This document shows positions 7,690-13,298 of a DNA stretch of 14,550 nucleotides, one piece after another. The notes beneath the pieces were generated by a model that was not told where the DNA came from, made no database searches, and saw nothing but the letters and a program-made list of their open reading frames with translations. The position numbers and the translations under genes are program-made. This DNA is from Atkinsonella hypoxylon. Its lineage: Eukaryota; Ascomycota; Sordariomycetes; Hypocreales; Clavicipitaceae. The stretch spans positions 1 through 14,550 of the forward strand of contig JFHB01000371.1 in the NCBI GenBank assembly GCA_000729835.1, read 5' to 3'. Within the stretch, counting starts at the first letter, position 1, and each line of letters opens with the position of its first letter.

Positions 7690-8787
7690 TTAATAATAAG
7701 GAAAATTTGTGTAACGTCTTTTGCTGCTTTAATAGCGGGCGTTAATCTTAAACTTACATATAAAAAACCTATCTTTTATAAAAAAATAGCTAAAACTAGT
7801 ATATCTTATAATAATTGTAATTTTATCAGACGTTATAGTAATGTTAAATTATACGACAATTTAAAAGATATAAATAGTGATACCCTTAATAAATTATTAG
7901 TTAACCAAGGTGTTTCGATAACACAAGATATACTTAATAAATTAATAAGCATTCCTGGGGTTAAATTCGATTTACCATTAAATGCTCAAACTATTCACGG
8001 CTTAGAAGGTTTAATAGGTAAACCTAAGAGTAAAAGGGGATTAAAAGCAGGTATTTATATATTTACACATAAATTAACGGGCTGTAAATATGTTGGTTCA
8101 AGTAATAGTTTATCAAGAAGACTAAACCAGTATTTTAATTTTCAACACTTTAATAAAAACATAACGGGATTATTATTACCTATTATCCATAAGGAAGGGG
8201 GATTTAATAATTTCACATTAGAAATTTATGTAATGACTACAGAGTTTTATTATAATGACTATTTTTTATTCTTAGAACAATATTATTTATTACACAAAAG
8301 TTTTAATTTAAACACCCAAAGAATAGTGAATTTTAGAGTTAATCAAGGTAACCGTATTTATTTATACGATTTAGAAGGGCGTACTTTATATTACTCTTCT
8401 AAATCTTTAAATCAAATACAAGGTGATCTTGGAATACATCCTAGTACTTGTAAAAGTTGTCTTAAAGGTAATAATTATTTAAACTTCTTTAAGATTACGG
8501 ATACTCCTATTGAGGGTGCAGATTTAGCTAACTTAACTCTTCCTGAGGTAGCAAATTTAATTGCAGATAAAAAGGTTCTGTTTTTAAGCAGTACATCTAA
8601 GGCTAAATTTAGTAAATCTCTTATTATAAAAGAAATAGAAACAGGCAAAACTAAGGAGTTTTCTAGTATTATAGCAATAGTAAAATATTTTAAAACTCTT
8701 AATATAATCATGGATAGAAACAAAATAGCTAAAATAATTAATACAAATGAATCCTATAAAGGTTATTTATTTATATCTGAAAATTAA
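7690..8787 (+). CDS. GIY-YIG homing endonuclease (i6), preceded by exon-like SFA
   Basis: The frame opens after TAG 7687-7689 and ends with TAA 8785-8787. If i6 is spliced at G 7716, the frame continues in phase from Cox2 DVIH as SFAALIAGVNLK. The stretch 7717-7836 has many Lys/Arg and no Asp/Glu, and ends in RRYSN (7828-7842). The nuclease domain shows AGIYIF (from 8047), CKYVGSSN, SLSRRLNQYF and the catalytic Glu in FLEQYYLLHKSFNLN. A NUMOD1-like module (RIYLYDLEGRTLYY...LGIHPSTCKSCL) and a second repeat (KIAKIINTNESYKGYLF) follow. It resembles the i7 enzyme along its length. The start is uncertain: either exon-fused, or ATA 7693/ATT 7705. Confidence 0.83.
   Translation, partial: LIIRKICVTSFAALIAGVNLKLTYKKPIFYKKIAKTSISYNNCNFIRRYSNVKLYDNLKDINSDTLNKLLVNQGVSITQDILNKLISIPGVKFDLPLNAQTIHGLEGLIGKPKSKRGLKAGIYIFTHKLTGCKYVGSSNSLSRRLNQYFNFQHFNKNITGLLLPIIHKEGGFNNFTLEIYVMTTEFYYNDYFLFLEQYYLLHKSFNLNTQRIVNFRVNQGNRIYLYDLEGRTLYYSSKSLNQIQGDLGIHPSTCKSCLKGNNYLNFFKITDTPIEGADLANLTLPEVANLIADKKVLFLSSTSKAKFSKSLIIKEIETGKTKEFSSIIAIVKYFKTLNIIMDRNKIAKIINTNESYKGYLFISEN
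7703..7718 (+). repeat. duplicated 3' splice-site sequence, copy 1
   Basis: AAATTTGTGTAACGTC, identical to 9062-9077. In both copies the G two bases before the end is the candidate intron terminus, followed by codons for Ser-Phe-Ala (TCT TTT GCT here, TCA TTC GCA at the real exon). The three codons differ only at third positions, so the short exon copy keeps the protein but not the DNA, as if it came from another cox2 allele. Confidence 0.85.
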
Positions 8788-9061
8788 TTATTTTTATACT
8801 AAGGATTAAGTAGCATGCTAAGAGTTAGTACGAGTATATAGCCTTAATATTGGTATGTAATTTATTTCACGAGAACTAGCTCCTGCTTAATTGTGATCCT
8901 TGTTTATTATAGCCGATCTCCAGTAATATAAAATTACAATACTTGCCAATATTATCGTTTAAAGGTCGCTTCGGACTCTTTAGTTTCTTCCGCTCAACAC
9001 TAAATAGGGTAAATAAAGGTCTCATACTAGTACAGGAGGTAGGTAAGGTAAATAACATGAT
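8788..9061. other. noncoding tail of i6 after the GIY-YIG gene
   Basis: About 275 nt. A weak R/S-like stretch (GCTAAGAGTTAGTACGAG then TATATAGCC, 8819-8846) recalls a group I P7, but P and Q partners are not visible, so a second core cannot be claimed. A purine-rich segment precedes the repeat at 9062. Open frames on the opposite strand here show no family motif. Confidence 0.45.
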
Positions 9062-9077
9062 AAATTTGTGTAACGTC
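9062..9077 (+). repeat. duplicated 3' splice-site sequence, copy 2
   Basis: Second copy of the 16-mer found at 7703-7718. Here it spans the true intron/exon border, because the codons that follow (TCA TTC GCA TGT CCT TCA TTA GGT) continue Cox2 past SFA. Confidence 0.85.
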
Positions 9078-9174
9078 ATTCGCATGTCCTTCATTAGGTA
9101 TAAAAACTGATGCATATCCAGGTAGATTAAATCAAGTTTCAATATTTATTAACAGAGAAGGTGTATTCTATGGT
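9076..9174 (+). CDS. cox2: cox2 exon (99 nt)
   Basis: Thirty-three codons from SFACPSLGIKTDAYPGRLNQ to INREGVFYG. This is the CuA domain between the conserved His of DVIH and the Cys-containing loop of the next exon. It follows an intron ending in G (9075) and ends with T (9174). Phase 0 at both ends. Confidence 0.95.
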
Positions 9175-9220
9175 CTCAACAATGGCCAAAACTGTAGTGA
9201 ACCTACGGTTAAAAATCATC

Positions 9221-9455
9221 AAATTGCGGGAAACTCCTAAAGGAATCTTAACCAAGTAAGTATGGTAACATAACTTATGGCACAGATAATGACTCGTGGT
9301 ACGGTAAAATCAAGATTTATTATTCAATGGACAATCCGCAGCCAAGTACCGAATACTTATAAGTACCGGTATGCAGTTCATCGACTAGACGGTGGTTGGT
9401 GTTATTATAATTAATAATGCTTAAGGTATAGTCAAACCCCACTTGAAAGAGTGCA
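9221..9455 (+). ncRNA. group I ribozyme core of i7
   Basis: P-like AAATTGCGGGAAACTCC at 9221-9237, P4-P5 stretch GATAATGACTCGTGGTACGG near 9285-9304, Q-like CAATCCGCAGCCAAG at 9332-9346, R-like GTTCATCGACTAGACGG at 9376-9392 and S-like TTAAGGTATAGTC at 9421-9433. A CACTT-GAAA-GAGTG hairpin (P9) follows. The motif set looks like subgroup IC2 or a close relative and is nearly repeated in the nad4L intron at 12975-13210. Confidence 0.82.
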
Positions 9456-9525
9456 GAAAAATATGAATATTTGTATTTTTTGTTAAATAGATATATATTA
9501 ATTTATTAATTATATTTAGGGATCT

Positions 9526-9617
9526 CTACAATAGTTTGCTAAACTTATTTTAATGTAAAATAAATAATTAGTACCAACACAAGAAACACTTGTCTTTCAT
9601 ATGAAAGACTATTGTAG
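9526..9617. repeat. long hairpin with nested perfect palindrome before the i7 gene
   Basis: CTACAATAGT (9526-9535) is perfectly complementary to ACTATTGTAG (9608-9617), which could close a 92-nt stem-loop. Directly inside its right arm is an 18-nt perfect palindrome, GTCTTTCAT/ATGAAAGAC (9592-9609). The structure ends three bases before the TTG at which the endonuclease frame could start, so it may be a P9-type extension exposing or hiding the start. Confidence 0.6.
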
Positions 9618-9619
9618 TA

Positions 9620-10999
9620 TTGCATGATACAATTAGTAGAAGTGTTTCTAATAATCACTTCATATTTGATAAACGTGCTGGATTAGGTTCTATAGCGGCT
9701 GTATCTTTAACTAGATGCTTTAGCTCAAGTAGATCCTTTAATTCAATTAGACCTCAGGTAAATAACCCTGAGTCTATAGCGTTAGAACATATAAATAGTG
9801 GAAAACCTATTACTTCGTCAGTTATCAATAAAGTATTATCAAATCAAAATTTATCAGTTACTAATTCAAAATTAGAAGAATTATTAAAAGTTAAAGGTAT
9901 TGAAATGGACCTTCCTATATCAACACCGGAAAATAATCAATTTTTAGATCAATTAACTGGTAAATCTAAATATAAAGGTTTCTCTGGTGTATATATCTTT
10001 ATACATAAAGATTCAAATCAGAAATATGTAGGTTCATCTAATTTATTAAGACGTAGAATGGACTACTATTTCAAAGGAGATTTTCCTTTAGCCTCTCGCC
10101 CAGGCCTAGCGCCTGTGCTAGGCCGAAGGGTGGGTAAATTTTTGCCTTTACTTCGCAAAGAAGGACTAAAAGCTTTTAAATTAATAATCTTTAAATTAGA
10201 TAGTAATAAATTTAGTAATCAAGATTCTTTAATATTAGAACAGTATTATTTATTAGATAAAGAATTTAACTTAAATACACTAAGAGTTGTTAATGCAGGA
10301 TCCTCAAAAGGTGATCCTATTTATGTTTATGACCTAGCATGTAGTACTCTTTATTATCATGCTAAATCTAAAATAGAATTAAAAAGAATATTAAAGATAC
10401 ATACAGAAACTAGTAAAAAATATGTAGATTCTAAAATGCCATATCTGAATAAATTCTTGTTATTGAGTTATCCTATACCTACTGCTTTAATAAGCAATAT
10501 TTCTGTGAAAGATTTAATAGCTATGATGCTAGAAGAAAGACAAAAGAATTATACATTAGGAACTCGTAGAAGTATTTCAGTGGAATTAGAAATTAAAGAA
10601 GGAAATACATTTGTAGATTCGCTTCACAAAGGTCATACTTTAAATTTCAATTCTTTAACATCTTGTATTGAATATCTAAGAGAATTAGGTTTAACTATTA
10701 AAAGAGACACTCTAACTAAATATATAAAAAACAAAAAAGTATTTCATAATTTCTTGTGTAAATACTCAGAGAATAATTTACCTGATAATTTTGAAGAAGT
10801 AGGATTAATTATTGATGAATATAAAAAATTCAAAATTAATACAGACTTGGATTCATTAAAAATTAATAAAAAAAATAAACCTATATTAGTAATAGGAGAA
10901 AATTTTGATAAAGAATTTGAAAGTATTATTGATACAATTAAATACTTTGATACTCTAAACATCAAGTTAGATAGAAAATCTTCGTTTAAAAGATGGTAA
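9620..10999 (+). CDS. GIY-YIG homing endonuclease (i7), C-terminus frameshifted
   Basis: The frame is open from 9572 under the mitochondrial code; the start could be TTG 9620, ATT 9611 or ATA 9599. The N-terminus reads like a mitochondrial targeting sequence: GSIAAVSLTRCFSSSRSF, with RCFSS at 9713-9727. The nuclease domain has FSGVYIFIHK, KYVGSSN, LLRRRMDYYF and the catalytic Glu in ILEQYYLLDKEFNLN. NUMOD1-like modules follow (PIYVYDLACSTLYYHAK onward; TLNFNSLTSCIEYLRELGL; SIIDTIKYFDTLNIKLDRK). A GC-rich insert (10091-10134) lies in frame inside the nuclease domain. The frame ends early at TAA 10997-10999. The expected last residues (LKDGKIYKDYYFTYK) are present in another frame at 10986-11033, so a one-base indel near 10975-10985 has clipped the final repeat. 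Confidence 0.83.
   Translation: MHDTISRSVSNNHFIFDKRAGLGSIAAVSLTRCFSSSRSFNSIRPQVNNPESIALEHINSGKPITSSVINKVLSNQNLSVTNSKLEELLKVKGIEMDLPISTPENNQFLDQLTGKSKYKGFSGVYIFIHKDSNQKYVGSSNLLRRRMDYYFKGDFPLASRPGLAPVLGRRVGKFLPLLRKEGLKAFKLIIFKLDSNKFSNQDSLILEQYYLLDKEFNLNTLRVVNAGSSKGDPIYVYDLACSTLYYHAKSKIELKRILKIHTETSKKYVDSKMPYLNKFLLLSYPIPTALISNISVKDLIAMMLEERQKNYTLGTRRSISVELEIKEGNTFVDSLHKGHTLNFNSLTSCIEYLRELGLTIKRDTLTKYIKNKKVFHNFLCKYSENNLPDNFEEVGLIIDEYKKFKINTDLDSLKINKKNKPILVIGENFDKEFESIIDTIKYFDTLNIKLDRKSSFKRW
10091..10134. repeat. GC-rich palindromic cluster in i7 endonuclease
   Basis: A GC-rich island containing a perfect 8-bp hairpin, GGCCTAGC-GCCTGT-GCTAGGCC (about 10103-10124), flanked by CTCGCCCA and GGGTGGG arms. 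It is translated in frame as roughly 15 extra residues (ASRPGLAPVLGRRVG) between the catalytic Arg and Glu regions of the GIY-YIG domain, where other family members are shorter. Confidence 0.78.
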
Positions 11000-11141
11000 A
11001 ATATATAAAGATTATTATTTTACTTATAAATAACTAGATAAATATTCAAAATACTTTATCCTACTAATATATCATAATGCTAATCTAATAAATTAGCTAA
11101 AAAAATCATCTTTTACATTAAATAAACGTAGAGACAACTTG

Positions 11142-11240
11142 CAATGTTCAGAAATATGTGGAATCTTACACAGTTCAATGCCCATAGTTATAGAATCTGT
11201 AAATATAGAGAAATTTGTTCACTGATTATACAACGCTTAA
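11142..11240 (+). CDS. cox2: cox2 last exon (99 nt)
   Basis: Encodes QCSEICGILHSSMPIVIESV and the C-terminus ...EKFVHWLYNA, stop TAA 11238-11240. QCSEICG-H-x-x-M holds the two Cys, the Glu, His and Met ligands of the binuclear CuA centre, all intact. It joins to FYG upstream in phase 0. TGA (11223-11225) is Trp. The seven exons in this window together give 182 residues of Cox2. Confidence 0.96.
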
Positions 11241-11248
11241 TTAAAACA

Positions 11249-11302
11249 CAGCTTAGCAAGCTGCATGTATTTTAACTGATAAATTAATTAATTAATTATC
11301 AG
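11249..11302. other. hairpins downstream of cox2
   Basis: Two stem-loops in the cox2-trnR spacer: CAGCTT-AGC-AAGCTG (11249-11263) and CTGATAA...TTATCAG around an ATTAATT-rich loop (11276-11302). The second ends eight bases before the tRNA. They could mark the 3' end of cox2 mRNA or assist tRNA processing; nothing in the sequence decides this. Confidence 0.45.
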
Positions 11303-11309
11303 ATAAAAA

Positions 11310-11380
11310 GGGGTATTAGTTTAATGGTAAAACTTGATGTTACGGCCATCACAATTGTAGTTCGACTCTACGATGTCCCT
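11310..11380 (+). tRNA. trnR: tRNA-Arg (anticodon ACG)
   Basis: A 71-nt cloverleaf folds fully: acceptor GGGGTAT/ATGTCCC (with G.T pairs), D stem GTTT/AAAC, anticodon stem TGATG/CATCA with loop TTACGGC (anticodon ACG), four-base variable loop, T stem TGTAG/CTACG with loop TTCGACT. CCA is not encoded, as expected in mitochondria. The anticodon reads CGN Arg codons, which occur mainly in intron genes here. It sits between cox2 and nad4L and probably serves as a processing signal for the polycistronic transcript. Confidence 0.94.
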
Positions 11381-11417
11381 AGTGTAGTTTTATTAACAAT
11401 ATCTATACTAAATCAGC

Positions 11418-11500
11418 CGTTCCCTTAAGGCCTCGTTAAGGTCCGAGTCCTATTTGAGCGTAGCAGCGTAGCAGCGTAGCAGCGTAGCACAAGGCCAAAG
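11418..11500. repeat. GC-rich cluster with 8-bp tandem repeat before nad4L
   Basis: The cluster starts with TTCCCTTAAGGCCTCGTTAAG and CCGAGTCCT (11443-11451, shared with 1154-1162). It continues with four exact copies of GCGTAGCA (11458-11489) and ends with AAGGCC, which can pair back to GGCCT at 11429-11433. It belongs to the same GC-rich element family as the inserts in the endonuclease genes, and its tandem core has probably grown by slippage. The rest of the 149-nt spacer is AT-rich and shows no gene. Confidence 0.75.
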
Positions 11501-11529
11501 GTAGAACAATTTGATTAATTAAAAAAAAA

Positions 11530-11768
11530 ATGAGTTTAACTTTAGTACTTTTTTTAATAGGAATTTTAGGGTTCGTATTTAATAGAAAAAATATAATATT
11601 AATGCTTATTTCAATAGAAATAATGCTATTATCTATAACATTCCTAATATTAATAAGTTCTATTAATCTTGATGATATAATAGGGCAAACATATGCTATA
11701 TATATTATAGTAGTTGCCGGTGCAGAATCTGCTTTAGGTTTGGCTATTTTAGTAGCCTTTTATAGACT
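11530..11768 (+). CDS. nad4L: nad4L exon 1 (239 nt)
   Basis: NADH dehydrogenase subunit 4L of respiratory complex I, a small three-helix membrane protein of the proton-pumping arm. The start ATG at 11530 follows a run of ten A and gives MSLTLVLFLIGILGFVFNRK. The middle helix keeps SIEIMLL with its conserved Glu, followed by the invariant GQTYAIYIIVVAGAESALGLAI. The exon ends with CT of a Leu codon (11767-11768) in FYRL. With exon 2 the protein is 89 residues, the normal fungal length. Confidence 0.96.
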
Positions 11769-12057
11769 AAGAGATTCTTCTATAACTAATTATATAGCTT
11801 TAGTAAATAATACTAAAGCTAATTATGATAAAAATAATATAATTTTATTGAATCAAATAAGAAAGTATTCTACAATAAGAAATAGTAATTCAACCTTAGA
11901 GCCCTGGTTTATAACTGGGCTTTTTGATGCTGAAAGTTCTTTTGTAGTAACGATTCTTAAAAATTCTAGATATAAAACTGGTTGAACTGTTCAACCTAGA
12001 ATTCAAATAAAGATGCATGAAAAAGATAGGGACTTAATTAAATCAGTACAAAAATTC

Positions 12058-12069
12058 ATAGCTTGCGCA
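12058..12069. repeat. GC mini-repeat ATAGCTTGCGCA, copy 1
   Basis: Twelve-base exact match with 12309-12320. It contains TGCGCA, rare in this AT-rich DNA. Here it lies in frame in repeat 1 of the nad4L intron endonuclease, changing a usual AGKG-type turn into ACAG. Confidence 0.65.
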
Positions 12070-12308
12070 GGAAATATAGGTTATTTAAGTGAACCTAATA
12101 ATAAATCTACAGTAGAATTTAGAGTTAGTATTTTTAAAGATTTAATTGATGTGATAATACCTCACTTTGTTAATTATCCTTTATTAACAAAAAAATATTT
12201 AGATTATATTTTATTTAAACAAATTGTTTCACTTATGAAAGAAAAAGAACATAGTACTTTAGTAGGCTTGCAAAAGATAGTAAACATAAAAGCATCTATT
12301 AACTGAGG

Positions 12309-12320
12309 ATAGCTTGCGCA
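12309..12320. repeat. GC mini-repeat ATAGCTTGCGCA, copy 2 (breaks the frame)
   Basis: Exact repeat of 12058-12069. Ten of its bases (12311-12320) look inserted, since leaving them out restores one endonuclease frame. A third related site, a tandem GTGCGCA-GTGCGCA, is at 12533-12546. Confidence 0.65.
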
Positions 12321-12400
12321 CTGAAAACTTGAAAGAAGCTTTTCCTAATACTATCCTTATAAATAAACCAAATGTTAATATAACCTATAGTTCTATGTTT

Positions 12401-12474
12401 CCTCCCCTCGGCCTCGCCCCATTTGTTGTTCTTCAAGAACAACAAATCAAAAGAGGAGTCCGGGGGCAGAGGGA
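12401..12474. repeat. GC-rich cluster with 27-nt palindrome in nad4L intron
   Basis: Outer GC-rich arms (CCTCCCCTCGGCCTCGCCCC and GGAGTCCGGGGGCAGAGGG) enclose a perfect 13-bp hairpin with a single-base centre at 12421-12447. The left arm shares CCCCTCGGCCTCG exactly with 1131-1143. It is translated in frame just before the second LAGLIDADG motif, adding about 25 residues absent from the other two-repeat enzymes in this window. Confidence 0.78.
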
Positions 12475-12969
12475 ATGAATAGCAGGTTTCACTACAGGGG
12501 AATCTAATTTCTATATAGCAATACAAAAATCTGTGCGCAGTGCGCAGGCTACTAAAAATAGTTTATCTACATTTGTACGTTTTTCTATAGCTCAAGATAA
12601 AAGAGATATACTATTATTAAAACACTTTATTAATATTTTTGGTTGTGGTTATATAAATGATTATAAAAATCGGGATGTTTGTGAATTTATTGTTACAAGA
12701 ATTGATCATATAATTGAACATATTATTCCTTTCTTTGAACAGTATCGTATAGTAGGATCTAAATATCCAAATTATATAAATTTTAAACATGCAGCTTTTA
12801 TTATTAAAAATAAAGAACATTTAAGTGAAGAAGGTTTAAATAAAATATTAAAATTAAAAAATAAAATTATAAAATAACTATTTTAATATTAATAATTAGT
12901 TTAAGGGCTAGAAGAATATTGGTCAAGGTGAAGTGAACCTTTGCCTAGTCTTATTTTTTAATAAGGCAA

Positions 12970-13215
12970 AATCTTCAAATTGCGGGAAATTCTTAAAGAC
13001 AAATCTACCAAGTTAATACAGTAATGTAATTAATGGAACAGGTAATGACTCGTTGTATGGTAAAAACGATTTGTATGAAGAAATGAAATAGATAATCCGC
13101 AGCCAAGTGTCAATTATTAATTGGTATGCAGTTCATCGACTAAATGGAGATTGGTAAATAATTATGTATAATTATTTACTTAAGATATAGTCAGGCATAA
13201 CTGAAAGGTTATGGA
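12970..13215 (+). ncRNA. group I ribozyme core of nad4L intron
   Basis: P-like CAAATTGCGGGAAATTC near 12976-12992, GGTAATGACTCGTTGTATGG near 13041-13060, Q-like TAATCCGCAGCCAAG at 13093-13107, R-like GTTCATCGACTAAATGG at 13131-13147, S-like TAAGATATAGTC at 13181-13192 and a CATAACT-GAAA-GGTTATG P9 hairpin. Very close to the i7 core. Confidence 0.83.
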
Positions 13216-13267
13216 AATACCCAGCCCGTCTAAGGGAATTATATTCCTAAGGCAAAGGGAAAAAACG

Positions 13268-13298
13268 AAGAGGAAGTATCGCAATAGATTATAAATAA
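13268..13298 (+). CDS. nad4L: nad4L exon 2 (31 nt)
   Basis: Completes the Leu codon and encodes RGSIAIDYK, stop TAA 13296-13298. The last A of the stop is the first base of the nad5 ATG, the stop/start overlap typical of ascomycete nad4L-nad5 that implies a shared mRNA and coupled translation. Confidence 0.95.

Larger units (their letters stand above)
7026..9075 (+). mobile_element. cox2 intron i6, composite group I intron with two 3' ends
   Basis: About 2050 nt between DVIH and SFACPSLG of Cox2. A complete-looking group I core lies at 7060-7330. A first possible 3' splice site follows G 7716, where the sequence resumes with an exon-like TCT TTT GCT (SFA) that runs in frame into a GIY-YIG gene. 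The second, which restores Cox2, follows G 9075. The 16 bases AAATTTGTGTAACGTC occur at both sites (7703-7718 and 9062-9077). This looks like insertion of an exon-fragment-plus-endonuclease unit at the 3' border of a pre-existing intron, or two tandem introns. No second ribozyme core is evident in 7717-9075. Confidence 0.8.
9175..11141 (+). mobile_element. cox2 intron i7, group I with GIY-YIG gene
   Basis: About 1967 nt, inserted between FYG and QCSEICG, that is, right before the Cys ligands of CuA. The core comes first (about 9221-9450) and the endonuclease gene is in the 3' part, unfused with the exon. It ends in G 11141 (ACTTG|CAATGT). The core closely matches that of the nad4L intron. Confidence 0.87.
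11769..12877 (+). pseudogene. LAGLIDADG homing endonuclease of nad4L intron, frameshifted
   Basis: Two-repeat LAGLIDADG_1 gene read in frame from nad4L exon 1. A leader with RKYSTI (11860-11877) precedes repeat 1 (WFITGLFDAESSFVV, IQIKMHEKDRDLI), which continues to TAG 12310-12312. Repeat 2 (WIAGFTTGESNFYI, VRFSIAQDKRDILL, GCGYINDY) is in the next frame and ends at TAA 12875-12877. The break coincides with AGCTTGCGCA at 12311-12320; leaving out those ten bases makes the halves continuous in the usual inter-repeat linker. A GC-rich in-frame insert (12401-12474) and a duplicated GTGCGCA (12533-12546) further disturb repeat 2. Probably inactive as a two-repeat enzyme, unless rescued by frameshifting. 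Confidence 0.83.
11769..13267 (+). mobile_element. nad4L intron, group I with broken LAGLIDADG gene
   Basis: About 1499 nt. The 5' exon ends in T (11768) and the intron ends in G (13267). Removing it joins CT to AAGAGGAAGT and gives YRLRGSIAIDYK-stop, the expected Nad4L C-terminus. The endonuclease frame is fused with exon 1 and lies upstream of the core at about 12975-13210. The intron sits only 31 nt before the stop codon. Confidence 0.93.

Noticed and set aside
8788..9061. A second group I core after the i6 GIY-YIG gene.
   Set aside because: Only a weak R/S-like stretch is visible; no convincing P or Q partner was found.
8876..9142. Minus-strand open frame near the end of i6.
   Set aside because: It overlaps the cox2 exon at 9076-9142 antisense and has no recognisable motif.
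11458..11489. CRISPR-like array.
   Set aside because: The units are 8 bp with no spacers, so this is a simple tandem repeat in a mitochondrial genome.
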